Below, in pieces: positions 50,808 to 64,000 of a stretch of 64,000 bases of DNA. Position numbers and translations under genes: made by a program. This DNA comes from Chaenocephalus aceratus (lineage: Eukaryota; Chordata; Actinopteri; Perciformes; Channichthyidae). The stretch is from positions 33,885,718 to 33,949,717 of the forward strand of contig CM043787.1 in assembly GCA_023974075.1 (NCBI GenBank), written 5' to 3'. The notes beneath the pieces are model-generated. The model was not told where the DNA came from and searched no databases. It saw nothing but the letters and a program-made list of their open reading frames with translations. How positions within the stretch are numbered: the first letter of the stretch is position 1; each line of letters opens with the position of its first letter.

Positions 50808-52432
50808 TTAATTGTTTCTAAAAGGGTACAAATGCCAGAAACACGCATAAACACTTGGTTAATGGGTAAGCTTGTATGAGAGAGTGCAGGGCCGCTGTGG
50901 GTTGGGAATGCTTTCAATTTAACAATCGAGGCTGCTTCAATAGATTACAGCCATTAGGCCTACAATATATTAAATTGAGTAAAGTGCACAATATGTTTTC
51001 ATGATCAGAATCTCACTTGGATGAGCACCTAAAACTATTCCATTCATAACGTATTACACATAGGCCTATCATTTCTTTTTTTAAATGAATTTGTGAATGA
51101 TGACACTGTCACATTTCTCATCTGCACCATAATAATGTTGCATGTAAATAACCTGCAGATGGCATGAAATAAAACTGACATTCGATGTAACAAATGCTAC
51201 TAAATGCATGGCGCAAAACATAAATACGTGACATTTAGGGGAGGGGTACAAAGTGAGACGCACATTAACACATTATATATTTTTGCATACAATGCAATGG
51301 ATTTTCGGGCAGTGAGGCAGCTAAATCTATTTTTCACATTCAAACCGTGCAGCAAAAAAGGTCAAGGTTTGATAACAGTCCCTTTCTGTATGCTTGCATG
51401 TTCTTTCAATGTTTGTTCAAGTTTATTTTTGGTGCTTCCTACCACATTCCAAAAAGTAGTTAGATGAATTGACTTTAACGTTCGTATATAAAAACACACT
51501 CATAGTGATACAGTAATCAATAGTAATTTCAAAAGTGCATTAAAAGAGTCTCAACCTTCAGTTTTATCAGAGCTTCATTATGCAGCTCAGACCTCATATT
51601 GTAGTTACATTAATAACCATACAGGGGACTTTAATGTCAACCACTGCCTTTGAATTACATAAGCAGTATCGGTTAGATTTGTTAGTTATTATTTTTTCAT
51701 TTCTTTATTTTTGTTATGTAGCCCACTCTTCAATTCTTCCAGCCTGTGTTTTATAAACCTTCATAACTTCTGTGTATGAAAGAGGTTTTATGCAGTTTTA
51801 TTTCCCTTCCTCTGCCCTTTTAAACGGTAATGTAAAGCACCTTGACTTCCCTCAGTGGATGGTATATGTTTATTAAAAGACTTTGCCTTGCCACATGCTG
51901 CCCCGTTAGTTATTAAATCTGATAGCAGATTACAACAAGTATCCCTTACACATTATACATCTCAACTTTATCTCTGATTATTAGTCCCACCATTTAGTTT
52001 TAAAAGTTTTTTTGGTCTGTTTTAATTTCATAGTAAGGCTCTCGAGAACAACAACAACCCAACATCAGCAGTAGAAATGTTATCTGAAGAACTCACTGGT
52101 GTGTTTATATAATAATGTTAGGTGCACCGATGCTAAATAATTGAGACTTAATAAAGAAACGTTACCAGTCATTTGAAAAGAAAACCAACAAAGTTTATGT
52201 TCTTGTTTATTTCTATACAACCCTATCCCGAACGTCTTACATCTCATGCTGTTCAGTTTTCACCCGAGGATTTCACGTTTAACCTGATTATCTAATGAAT
52301 AAAGTTACTGTAGGTTAACTTTCATAAAACAAGTTATGTTTCAATTATGAATAAGCACAGACTTGACAACACATCCTTATTTAGTGACCCGAATAAATGA
52401 TCATCAAGTTGTCAACAACCACTCTGTTTCAT
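50808..52432. other. Intergenic region between usp47 promoter side and clec3a 3' end
   Basis: No coding exon was recognised. The region upstream of 50387 should contain the usp47 promoter, and the part near 52432 the clec3a 3'UTR. It is AT-rich. Confidence 0.5.
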
Positions 52433-53615
52433 TTAGGGAATGACATATTCACAGATGTAATTTTTGAGGCTGCGACACACCTCATCAGACCACTTTCCTT
52501 GTGCAGCCACTGAAAGAGTAACACAGCTCTCCCTCTTCGTTCCTGTGGGCTGCTTCTTGGAGCGGTCCCAGTTCAAGTAGCTGACTGGTAGACTGTTGAC
52601 ATCAACATACTGGCCTTCTTTCACTATGTCTGCCACACCGATCCAGAAGTCCTTGGATCCAGGGGCGCTCCTCTTTGCATAATCTCTAAGTTCATTGTTT
52701 TCCATCAAGTCCCGTGGCGTTGCAAGCGTTCCTCCTTGTGCAATGCAGTCTTCATTTGCATCATGGTAATGTTTGGGTTCCTCAACCGTGAGATAACACT
52801 TATTGTAAGCTTTAATCCCCCGGAGACAGACTGAAAACACAGTATCGCTTCATGAGTGAATTGTATTGTAAATGATGTACATATATGTTTTGTAACCCCC
52901 TGTTTTCCTCCAGAAAATAAATAGAAATATAATATCATAAACAGTGATTTATGAGTTTATACAATTTAGCTTTGTTTGTTTTTTCTAGCATCAACTTGGC
53001 CGCCCCACTTCAGCACTGATCTAATGAGGGCTGCTGTCCTCTGCTGGACACTCAGCACACTAAGAAGTTCAAAATCAATTTCTTTTAGAAACCAAATATA
53101 TCTTTGCAAAGTCCACACTCTTGCATTTCAGCGCATTAGCCTGAATTCACAAGTAAAAGTGAAGAAAAGCACCAAAACATACCTAAAACACAAATCAAAT
53201 AATTAGCCAACCATCGCATGCTTTACTTCTCGTTCAATAAACATACTAAATAGTGCAGTGATGCTTTTGCAATTGATCTATTACTGTAACCCCCTCTGTC
53301 TTTAATCTTCCTTCCATTAGGGCAATACCTGTCTGCAACGCCTGTATTTCCTTCAGTAAATTCACCTCCTGCCACAACCTCTCCAGCTGGGACTTAACAT
53401 CATCTTCTTCAGCAGCTGTATCTCAACAAAGAGGCAAGAAAAAAAAGGTCAGATGAACATCAATATCAAGAACATTGTTAATGAACTATGTGAGTAATTA
53501 TACCTCCGGACTGACGGGGCGATACAGCTTTCCTGGTGCGAGATGGGCGACTGGAGCTGAAATGAATCAAAGAAAGGCAAAGAACGAGGAGAACAAGGAT
53601 GGCCAGACGTGCCAT
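52433..53615 (-). CDS. clec3a: C-type lectin domain family 3 member A, complete, three exons
   Basis: CLEC3A is a secreted tetranectin-type lectin of cartilage-like matrix. Exons are 53504-53615, 53329-53415 and 52433-52830. Phases join and give 198 residues, against 197 in human. Exon 1 encodes a signal peptide (MARLAILVLLVLCLSLIHF) and a basic stretch (RPSRTRKAVSPR). Exon 2 encodes the coiled-coil trimerisation helix (LERLWQEVNLLKEIQALQT). Exon 3 is the C-type lectin domain from VCLRGIKAYNKCYL to YICEYVIP, with the six cysteines of the long form, plus WIGVAD and GKWSDEVC. LKEIQALQT, VCLRG and YLNWDRS match CLEC3A rather than tetranectin itself. Whether it binds calcium or sugar cannot be decided. 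It is in tandem with usp47, about 2 kb from its start, and downstream of vat1l on the same strand. Confidence 0.95.
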
Positions 53616-53705
53616 ATCTGAGACCTGTGGATCCTACAGTGACAGGACACAGTTGCACACCTTGTACTTCTCCGAAAGGAACCAAAAACACTGCAGGCAG
53701 CTCGA

Positions 53706-53711
53706 TATATA
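53706..53711 (-). promoter_or_regulatory. Candidate TATA box of clec3a
   Basis: On the minus strand tatata lies 91-96 bp upstream of the clec3a ATG, which would give a transcription start near 53680 and a 5'UTR of about 65 bases. This is motif-based only. Confidence 0.35.
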
Positions 53712-56470
53712 CTGGCCCTTCTGTATGCCTTGCTGGGTATGCTCCCTGCATTGGCTCTAACTCTGTTTTAGTCCAAACATCAGGAGGAGGTGAGAGGGGT
53801 ATAAGGGTGGAGTGGCAAATAATGATTTACTTGTGTCTAGCATTTGATAAATATTTACTTGGAACAAAGTGCACCAACAAACTGGGAATGCACTGACTAC
53901 TTCTCCATTACAGAGTGTTAAAGACATGCTAAGACACTTTTTTCTACAAAGAATATTCCACCTCATTATCACCTATATATATATTCGTGGTCTTCATCTA
54001 CTGCAAAAAGTATCATTTACAACTTCCAGTATATGAAAACAAATAACCAGGTACATTTTGCAGCTAAATATGGACTATACATATTTGTTCAATCACACAG
54101 ACTTGCAGTTATGTAATGATTCCAAATAAAGCTTCTATTAAACCAGAGGAAGTCCAGCTGGGGTGCAGGCAAAGCTATTTTTAGGGTGAGATGTTGTATA
54201 CAAATGGGAGGGGGAGCTAAATAAGGAAAACCCTTGGGCATACAGGCTCAGTATAGCAGTACAACTATCAAATTTAATCTTCAAATGTTGCACTCTCCAA
54301 ATTATACATTTAAAATGAGGCCTCCTCCAAGTGACAAATGTATCAACAGTATTCTTAGTATAATAGAAATGCAGTTATAAGACCCTAACTTAGAGAAGAG
54401 GCACAGTTCTTGCTTAGTTTGCACACAGTGTTCAGAATATTTGCCAACAGTACATGCATTGACTCTGGCTATATACCTGGAAACATAATTTAAAAGGTCA
54501 ACAGTGCAGTACTGTTGGAACAAATAATGCATTAGATGGCAGCTTTTCTCTTTTGGGGCACATATTTTAAAAAAGGCCTGACTTTGTTGCCAAACTGAGG
54601 GACTGTGCAGAATATGCAGTATAATGAGATACCCTGGTGATACCATGCTTATGTAGACCGAAAAACATTTTAACATCCCAATGTTATCACGGAGTTCGAT
54701 TATTATTTTAATCCAGGTAAACGCAAATGTTCCACATAACATACCATTGGTGTAATACCTCAATAAAATAAAAATAAATTAACTGAGAGAAATCAGAATA
54801 CTTGCAGATACATTTATTCAAGTAAACAGAGTTGTACTCAAAGAAGGTTCACACCAGAAAATGTGACAAAAATATACGACCACAGGTAAACCAGAGTTTA
54901 TAAGGAGATTGTGAACACATTATGATGTTTAACACTTTTATAGACATGTTTTTTTTTTACAAGGCAATATGAAAATACACACAGGCACACACACACAAAT
55001 AAAAATGCCTGACAATAATATTGAGATGTATTTCCATAGTGTCTAAAAGCAATTATCCATACTTATCTATACTCAAGTCTACATATACATTCTAAAAATA
55101 CTTATTCCATCACTTCTGTGCCTATTAACACTGTCTATCCACCATTTATCATTCATCTTTGAAGCATGTAGCCTGTTAGTTTGCACATTGACATTTTTTT
55201 AAAGGCATAAGGAAAGACTGATTTAATTGTTTTAATTGTTGAGAAAAATACTTTTTTGATATATAATCCAGTTTTGTTTTTATAATTCAAGTGAAGAAAT
55301 ACATAGTTCAAATGACTAGTCAATACGCTTTATAAGCAAGGCCCCAAACAATTATGTTTTAAATAAAAATAAAACCAGATCAGTTATTAGAATATGTGTG
55401 GACATTTCATAAAAACTGGCAGAGTAAAGCAGAGGGCATCGTTATTATGTAAAATAATACAGTGTTTTTCAGACCTGAATCACCCTGCTTTTAAACACCT
55501 GATCATTGCAAAAATAGTTTTTTGGCACTTTTTCTTTGTGAGGCACCAGCAAGTAAACAATTTCGGTCAGACAAGTAAAAGCAGAGACTCCACAAATGTT
55601 TGACTTACACGCTGCCTGAGAAGACTCTGAATTTACCAATTTATATCATGTTCTCTTGAATTTAGATATGTTATTATATAATGTTTGTGACCTTCAAAGT
55701 GTATGCAACACTGTATGGCGTTGTATAGATTTGACATATGAATAAATGTGCAGTGGAAGATTTTTAAATGTTTTTATAATGTGAACTTTACTTCTTCTTT
55801 ACACTTGTTGGTGGGCTAAAGGCACTGGTGATCCTGTGATATATTACAAGGTCGGCAGGAACCTAAGAGTCAAATATCAAGCAAATATCTACACACATAC
55901 CTTTCTAACGCTGGTGGCTAACACATCACTATTGTAACAGAAACATTTAAATATTCCACATGCCAATCGTTTTCCTTATACAGCTGTCATCACTGAAAAA
56001 AGTGAATATTACATTACACTTTCTTATTCTTTTTTTTAGACAGGGTAGGGTTGTTATGCTACATGACATTGATAGTAAGTGTGTTTTTAAGGGTACTAAT
56101 CCTGACCCTGTTTCCAGGCTTAAATGCTTTTTCAGTCAATAAACTGTTTGTGGATGCAATTAATAGAGAAATGGACACAAACCTAATCAAATTATTGGCT
56201 AGCATAACGTCATAATACCGTAAAGAATATAAAAATACTAGATGAGCAATGGCACTTCCACCTGCCTGTCTGTGTTAGAGAAATATTGTTAGGTCTCTGT
56301 TTTCACAATAATTTTGCTCGAACATTTAACTGACAAATAATAAGTAACAAACAAATATTGTACATAAATCCAGTCATGCATGCATGCATACAGCACATGC
56401 ATACAGCACATACTGCTCAACACTTGTGTGGTGAATGCCTCTTCAGTCTCTGGGCGTGTAGCCGGGAGGT
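53712..56470. other. Intergenic region and probable long vat1l 3'UTR
   Basis: vat1l ends at 56471 on the minus strand, so its 3'UTR runs leftwards here. A minus-strand aataaa near 54807-54812 would suit a 3'UTR of about 1.7 kb. A 153-codon open frame at 54302-54763 (minus) has no recognisable domain and no supported ATG at its start. The rest is AT-rich with no visible gene. Confidence 0.5.
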
Positions 56471-59400
56471 TTAATGGATGAAGGGCATTCGCTCCTTGCT
56501 GTCGTTGTCTCCCTCTGGCTCCTCTTCCTCCTCTCCAGCCTCACTGGTCTCTGTGCTGTCACTGGCCATCTAGTGGTAAGATATTATTCAGCTGTCATTA
56601 CTAAGCTACCATTCAGAGAAACAGAGGTGAAAACAAATGAAAGATGACATCAAACAGTACAGTCAATAAGTAAATACTTATAGTAACGGGCAACTGTTTA
56701 CAGGGTCTATGCTCTTCATATGATCAGGTCGATACATATTAGTGTTTCTAGGTTTAATATTGAGACCACCATAGAAACAGATAGAGGAAATCCCACACAC
56801 TGCCTCGTTCTGACACTGACCAGTCCTACAAAATATGCTGTAGGCTTTAGAAATGTCAGATGTGACTATTGAAAAACAACCAACATATTGGTATGTTTAC
56901 ATTGGCTGAAAATGTGTTTTGAATAAATCTGTATTTAAAATTAGCACTACATTGGCCAAATGAATAAGATCAGGTAGAAATGCAAGGAATCTTTCTTCCA
57001 ATAACTTGTTGGAAGTCATCCAAACTAGTTTTATAATATGCATACTTTTACCAATTTACCAATCTGCCAATTTATTTCCATCTTCTTCCTCTCTGCTCTT
57101 CCTCCTGTCAGTCATGTACCCTTGAATATAAATGTGATATAATAATTACATGATCAAATTTGTTTTTTATTTTATATTTCTAACTGTCTCATAAGTCTTT
57201 GCTTGTATCTTGTAATGATACTAAAAATAGAAGCTAAAAGCTGTTACTTTACATAATACTTTAATAATGTTAAATGTTCAATTTATAGTATTTATACTAT
57301 TGCATACATACATTGCATTTGATCAGCCACTTTTTGGGTGTGTGTCATTCTGTACTCGTCCTGTAGGGGATGTTAGAGCAACTGGTTTCAGCTGGCAGAC
57401 TTCTCTTTGGTGGACATTTTCCATTAATGTACACAATACACTGATTACTTTACTATCCACAGCCCATACTTTATTTACTTGATTCATTAATTTGAATAAA
57501 TAATATATTTTGTTTAAATGCCATCATGTTGATTAATTTTCTATTTATGTAGGAATGTATTTCTAAGATAAGATCAATCCACATTTATGAATGGAGCCCC
57601 TTCTATTGATGTTTGTTTTCCGATAACTTTAGAAAAGAAAAAACACATTCAAATGTTACCAGAGGGGTGGGAGACTTCTCGACATCCAGAATGAGTTTTC
57701 CTACGTTGCCTCTGTCATGAATTCTCTGCATGGCCTCTTTTACCTGAGAATAAAACACAACATTTAACTTACATTGTGTTGAACAAACAAATATATTAAA
57801 ATAACCTAAAATGTAACATTACACATTAGGGCAGACACTTTGTTTTCTTTCAGAAATAAATCATAAAAATATGGACATTACAGATTGACTCATCAAGTAT
57901 TTCATACTAACAAAAGAGAGAGAAGCACTTAAAACCTAGGAAAGTGCAATTAGACTTCCTGGTCTGTAGCCTATAGAAACATCCGTCAACAATATGTTTT
58001 ATGAGCTGACATTTTGCTTTGTTATCTGACCAGTTAACGTCAGCTTTACAACATTTGAGCTACTGTCCATAATTGTCAATCACCTGCAGTTTTATTACTA
58101 CATGCTGAGTGGTGGAAGAATAGCAGAAGAGGGACAAGTGCTTTATGCTTTTCTCCATCTCATCAATACATCGCAGATTTAATGCATCAAAATGTGGTAG
58201 AGTATTAAAGCATATCACAACAAGTGTTTATCAAAATGGTTATTCTGGAATTATAAAGAACCAACAATGACTTAAACTTCAACTGGAACAGGTTTTATCC
58301 TTAGGTTTTCCAATTTTTCACAACATTACAATCCATCTGTGGCCATTGCCCAAAAAACACTACTAACATTTATGAAAAGCTAGCAGACTTGACCTTTTTT
58401 TATCCACATCTGACAAAAACACCTCGCAGGTCAGAACTTGTTAAATCAAACATCATCGCAAGCTTGTCCGACTCAATTAGGTAGAAAAATAATTCACACA
58501 CCAAACCATTACTCAGTATGTCATATCTTGTTTTCTCATTACAATCCACACAAAGAAACAACTGAATGTGCCTTTTTGTCTGGAAGCCATTGTTTCACAA
58601 GCATTCATTTACTCATTTACTAAAAAAGAAAGCAGAAATCAAGCCAAGAGCAGAAATAGGTCACAAACATGTCCCACATTGGCTGTCAGTTAGCAAGAGA
58701 GGGTGAGAACCACTTCATTGTAGGTTTTAATATGGCATTCCTGCATGGTACAAAAAAGAGAGATACTGTATGAAGGCTCACTTTTATCTTTTTTATATTT
58801 TAAGGTTTTGACCTTGGGAAACCCAGGTGAAAAAAACGGATTCAGTCTTTCTCAACTCAGTTTTTCTGTTTTGGTCTCGAACATTCTCTAACTTTTTGTT
58901 TGAGGATAAACAAGTTGCCGTGTAAACTAACACCCTCCGAATTCTAGGTCTAGGCAAATGAATAAATGAGGCAGGAGGTGACCCTGATACTGCAGCCCAC
59001 GCCATCCTCCCCTTAATGACATTCTTCATGGGCCATGGTTCCAGTGAATGGCTGACAAATCTGCCAAGGTTTAATGACAATCAGTACTGAGGGAGTTTCC
59101 CATGAGAAATAAAAAATTGTAATTTCATCAACATGTTCTTCCTCTGAAGTTCAAAAAGACTTATTATTAACCTATTTTGATGGATAACCTGCACCTCATT
59201 ACTTTCATCTGAACACATGGAGAATTTCAGGTGTGGAACAAATTCCAAACGTTTTATTTGTAAATATCGGGGATGTGTAAGATGGGAACGATAAGGCAAA
59301 TGATTTTAATATGAAACTTAATGCTGGGGGGAATGGAGACAAGTAGCTGAAGACAAGTGTTGCATCCTGCCAAGGCATTTTTTGAGTTTTCCTGCTATGA

Positions 59401-62400
59401 CAGTCAAAAGGTCTGCCTGTAATATTTCTATATACACTGTTGACACATTTCTCTTGTTATGCCTATTTAATTTTGTGATATGTTTGGAATAGATTTATCA
59501 ATAACATTTTTAGAAGATATAGACTTTATCTATCAAGAACAAATCACATTCATCATTTCATGAGAAGAGGTAAAACATATATTATTCCAACTTTATGGGC
59601 AACAGTTAATGTACTGTGACTTCTGACAATGTTTTAGTGTTGTGTGCAACAGTACCTGCCAAATGTTAAGGCCCTGCCCCCACAGAAGTGTGTTCTCTTA
59701 TTCCAGCTGATTGAATGTTTGTTTAGCTTATAAAAGATATGTTGAGGAGGGATAACAGAATTACATTATTTCCATTTTGTAAAAGTGCTGCCCCGCCCCC
59801 CTCATGTCAAGCTAATAAATCCAGCACTATATTTTTTACAGCCACACTAGGGCTAACACTTTTTATTTAAAACGTTCATTTTCATTTCATCGTCTAACCA
59901 CACAGCTCCACCTTTTGTGTCCTGAGCGAAGCTAAACACCTAAACACTGAATTACCAGTTGTTCAACACTATTGAAATTGCGATGTGTATAAGTGCAATG
60001 TACAATGGTAAAATCACAGGGAGATTTTAGATTTTAAGAATTTGTAAAATTAAAAGTGAATTGATTGACGTATGTCCTGGTGTGCTTTGTGTGGGTGTGA
60101 AATAATTGTTGAACAGCAGGAATATACAACTTACCCACCATCTGTGGAACAATGTCCCACAGAAAAACAGCAGTGACAAACAACAGATTATAAGCTGTCA
60201 AATACTTGTATAAAATGTTCTCTTTAATTTTAAAGCTGGTATTTTTTCTCATGTAACCACTCTGATCGAATCATTTTTAATTTGTTCATTATTAACATTG
60301 TTTCCTGTCTCACGCCCTCCAATCACTACAGTGTCTTACCTCCTCCAGCGCCCATAGGGAGTCCACTACCGGCTTGATCTTCTTTTGGTCAAAGAGACAC
60401 AAGAGTTTGTCCATCACTGATTTCACGAGATTACATTTCCCATGTTTGAAGAGGAGGTTGAGGAGCGAGAATCCTGCTATGACTTTATTCTCTTCGTATA
60501 GTTTAATAGGGTTTACCTTCTCCACCTGCCACCACTGGAGAAAAAAGCAACAGCACAAAGAGACATGGTTATTCCGAGGGACTCATTTGTGTGTGTTTGA
60601 TTCGCCATGAAAAGATTAAATGTGCATTGTGTAGTACTGTTTCCTTCAAATGTTGATGACAGAATGCATCTCTGACTCACAGATTTTGCAAAGCTGAAGA
60701 AACTCTTTGTTTCCCCAGTTACCATGTTTGATGCGCCTGAAAAAACAGAAATAAAAGGATTGTTGAATGCTGTGCAAAAGTCTAGGCAGAAGTGACTGGT
60801 CAGTAACAGGCAGCCACGAAGCATAAAGGGGGAGGTAGGGGAGGAACAGTTGGCACCTTTAGACCATTAGACCTGTGCAAGCATGCCTTCGCTCATATTC
60901 AGTACCACTTAAACTAAAGAATTAATCTCCCTCTAATACTTTTACTTGATTCATGAAGCTTAACACAAACTAAAGTAATTAACAGAGACCTGGTAAGTAT
61001 GGAAGCTGTGAAAGGCACTACATTTCATTTGCAGGATACAGATGAGAATATTATTTTTCACGTGAGCTTCATTATCTTTCTCCTAATCCAGTTGCCAACA
61101 CATTTCATTTATGCAATACTTGAATTGTTCAACATTATGAAAATGATCCTAATTGTTTCTTTCTAAGAATCAGATAAGAAGAGTAATATCACCCTCTTGT
61201 CTGTTTAAAAAAAAATAAAAGCTACAGCCAGGAGATGGTTAGATTAGCCTAGTGTAAAGACTGGAAACAGAGGAGAACTACTGGCCTGGCTCTGTATACC
61301 TTTAACAAACAACCTTTTACACCAGGGTTGTGTGCCTGGCTACTATCTGGCCTGGATCAGAGACTTCCTAATGTCTTGTTGTCACCAGGGTAGCTGTGTC
61401 AAATTTCTTTTTTAATAAACAGATGTGAGAGTATCAATCTTCATGATATATTGCTTGACAAGAAATGGTATGTGTTTCCAAAAATGTCAAACTATTTTAG
61501 CAATTGTACTACATTTTAGACTGCACACAAACACATTGCAAATTTAGATATTAACACTTTGAAAGTACTGAATGGAAATCATAGTATTGTTATAAGTATG
61601 GCCCCCACCATATAGTATGTAGGTTCCCAAAGGCCTCAGCAGAGTCAGACCTTTCGCTGTGTTCTCCCCACAGAGGCAGTCCAACACGATGTCCACCCCC
61701 TCTGGAGAAATCCTAAAAGATTAACAACAAAGTAAAGAGGAAGTCATCTGGGAAAAACATGATCTAAATTAAATAAAACGTTGTTTTTACATTTAGTTTT
61801 ATACATCACATGTAAAAAAGTATGCAAAAAACAGTTTTCCAGATCCAGAGAAATCAATATTGATGCTTACAGTTTAATTAATTAATAAACCAAAAAAAAA
61901 CATTTCCTGGTTAAAGATTTTCATATGAAAACATGTCAAGCTTTTCTTAACATCATATAATAAAAAACGGAATTACCGTCAGGCTTTGGATTGATGACTA
62001 TACAAAACAAGACATCACCATAGGAAATATTGATTGGTATATTATACATGATTCTCTGTCATTCTATGTTTAAAAACCCCCCGAATATTCATCAGTAATG
62101 AAAATGAATTGCAGTCTTAAAATGTTTGCAGGTTAATTTACGGTTGATCAACCAACCATTTTGACGTTTAGTTGAGATAAGTTAAAATCAGAGGTCATCT
62201 TTATACAGTTACACTGATGGGAATGTTTGCGCTAATTGTTCATTTATTCAGCCTGTGAGTCATACCCAGGAGCAGCTTTAGGGTTAATTCAATAATGGAG
62301 TCGTAACTCATGAGTATTGATTCTCTGGAGTTTTACTCTGAGAATGGTGGCAATTGTTGACTCTGCCTCCACTGTATTTATTTATAAGGAACTTAATGCT

Positions 62401-64000
62401 ATGCAATGCCCACATCACTCCTCATCAGTAACTTGCAATCATCATGTTACAAAAAGGTTTACTGATTGCACACAAAAGCAATCAGACAAACAAGCTTGCC
62501 ATAATGAAACTCATTAAAGGCACAGATAATAAAGAATCAAATACATGTTAACTCCTTTCTGCCTTGTGGCCTTGGACACCTGCTTGGCTAAACTGCTTGG
62601 AGGTCTTGTGATCGCCATGGTTTTTGCCTTTTGTAAAAAGACTAATTTAATCATACTTTGCTCTTGATCCTGAAAAGAATGTGTGGGCCAGGGAGATGAA
62701 AGGCATATTAATCCACTACCACTGTTAATGCAGAACACATGAAATAATTAGTGCTCTTGAAAATGTATTTTAATCCCTAAGCAAAATTATGTATGGTGCA
62801 TGTATCCTGATTATAGAAAAGAGAATAGCCACACATTTCCTACAAATTACCAGGATGCAGCATGGGTTTGGAGTTTTCTGAATAACCAAAGCTTCAAAAG
62901 AAGATTGAAAAAAATAGCAGTAAACCAGCATATTACTAAAATCAAATGTCAGGCAGAGTTTGCTACAAGGTGATTTATTTCTAGTGCTGGCTGACAGCGT
63001 GCTGTGTTGTGAATGGAATGTGTAGGGCATCAACGCTTGTTCCTAATTGGCTCTGTTGTTCCACATTGCCAGCGCAGACCTACGCCCAACACAATGCTGT
63101 TGCTCTGTCAGATGAGCCGTGAGTTGCCATGGGGACCACGGCCACATAAGACCAAATAAGGCAACAGGTAACATCTGCCTCCTCACGCAGCCCTCTGCTC
63201 AGTGAGGTCCACGTAACCATGCTACAGCTAACATGGCTGAACAAATTCATTTCTAACATAAACAAGTTGCAAAGCATACATGCTGAGGAACTAAAACAGA
63301 CCTCTTCAGCCTCAAATCATAATCATACTTTGGACCATGCAACTTTGAATGCTTACTTTTGTACTTCTTGCATATAATCAACATTTCTGTCAAAGAGGTG
63401 AGTCACCGAGTCTCTGATGGCTGCGTGTTTGGAACATGAGGCGATCCCAAACACAGTGACATTAGGCACTGTGGAGCACAGCTGAGCCACAGCTTGACCC
63501 TGAAAATAACAAACAGTGGAAACAGTTTATCAATGCCTGAGAACACCAGCGTTTAACTCTCAATGCCAGGGTCACAAAAAGGAAACAGTAGGTGCACCAT
63601 TAGCAATCATCATAGAAAATCAGATAAAGTGGTGTCGAATACAAACAATAAATGACTACTGCTTTAAAAGTTAGATATAACAAGATGTTGTTTAAATGAC
63701 CAAACATATTTCAGTCATTACTGTCATCACAGCAGCAGTTATCAAGAACAACAGTAGGCTACACAAACTACTTTTATAAAGCTGTCAGTTAGAATGAGAG
63801 TCGGCTAACCTCTTTGTATGGCTGCTGGGCAATAGTAATAAAAGAAAATGCACTTACTACACCACCTCCTGCTGAGTGGACCAACACTGACATCCCCTCT
63901 CGCAGATTAGCAACCTCAAAGAGCATCATATAGGCCGCCACAAAGTTCAGGGAGAATGCAGCAGCCTCAGCAAAACTCATTTCCTCTGGCATCTTGTAGA
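56471..64000 (-). CDS. vat1l: VAT1-like protein (quinone oxidoreductase-like), C-terminal seven exons, partial
   Basis: VAT1L belongs to the zinc-lacking quinone oxidoreductase branch of the medium-chain dehydrogenase superfamily; its substrate is not established. Exons in the window are 63858-64000 (5' end beyond the window), 63357-63499, 61609-61712, 60681-60736, 60340-60534, 57660-57743 and 56471-56569. All have GT-AG introns and joined phases. The first visible exon reads MPEEMSFAEAAAFSLNFVAA and VLVHSAGGGV; the latter with GQAVAQLC forms the NADPH-binding glycine motif. Later exons read ISPEGVDIVLDCLCGENTAK, GASNMVTGETKSFFSFAKS, WWQVEKVNPIKLYEENKVIA and GNVGKLILDVEKSPTPL. The last exon is an acidic tail (ETSEAGEEEEEPEG) ending KERMPFIH. 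The acidic tail and WWQVEKVNPIKLYEEN separate VAT1L from VAT1. In human it lies near CLEC3A, as here. Confidence 0.95.

Noticed and set aside
54302..54763. 153-codon minus-strand open frame downstream of vat1l
   Set aside because: It is long for AT-rich DNA but has no known motif and does not begin at ATG. It probably lies in the vat1l 3'UTR or intergenic DNA.

Overview
The window is vertebrate genomic DNA, almost certainly from a ray-finned (teleost) fish. It has multi-exon genes with GT-AG introns, long dinucleotide repeats, and interspersed repeats typical of fish genomes: DIRS, hAT, Kolobok-like and Harbinger-like elements and non-LTR retrotransposon tails. I rebuilt the gene models by reading exons and splice sites directly and checking that reading frames join across introns. 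Gene names come from remembered vertebrate protein families, not from a search.

Layout, left to right. (1) 1057-9774, minus strand: the first four coding exons of a MICAL2-type flavoprotein monooxygenase; the rest lies beyond the left edge. Its introns hold a hAT-like element inserted into a (TA)n tract and a (TG)n tract of about 294 bp. (2) 9775-24874: a gene-poor stretch between the divergent mical2 and dkk3. Its main occupant, 17141-22619, is a decayed DIRS-type (tyrosine recombinase) retrotransposon with inverted terminal repeats and an internal complementary region. A separate hAT element with an 8-bp target duplication is nested inside it. (3) 24875-28950, plus strand: a complete seven-exon dkk3 with a (CAG)17 tract abutting its start codon. 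(4) 31924-50387, minus strand: a complete 28-exon usp47, about 1,357-1,359 residues, tail-to-tail with dkk3. (5) 52433-53615, minus strand: a complete three-exon clec3a. (6) 56471-64000, minus strand: the last seven exons of vat1l; its 5' part is beyond the right edge.

mical2, dkk3 and usp47 are neighbours in human (11p15), and clec3a and vat1l are near neighbours on human 16q23, so this window joins two vertebrate synteny blocks. The genes do not form a functional pathway. mical2 is an actin-oxidising enzyme, dkk3 a secreted glycoprotein, usp47 a deubiquitinase, clec3a a secreted C-type lectin and vat1l a quinone-oxidoreductase-like protein.

I found no clearly new biological system. The most informative non-genic structures are the DIRS element with its promoter-like ITRs and its palindrome-broken gag, and the nested hAT copy whose transposase has been reduced to its first and last domains. 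No tRNA, rRNA or CRISPR feature was recognised.
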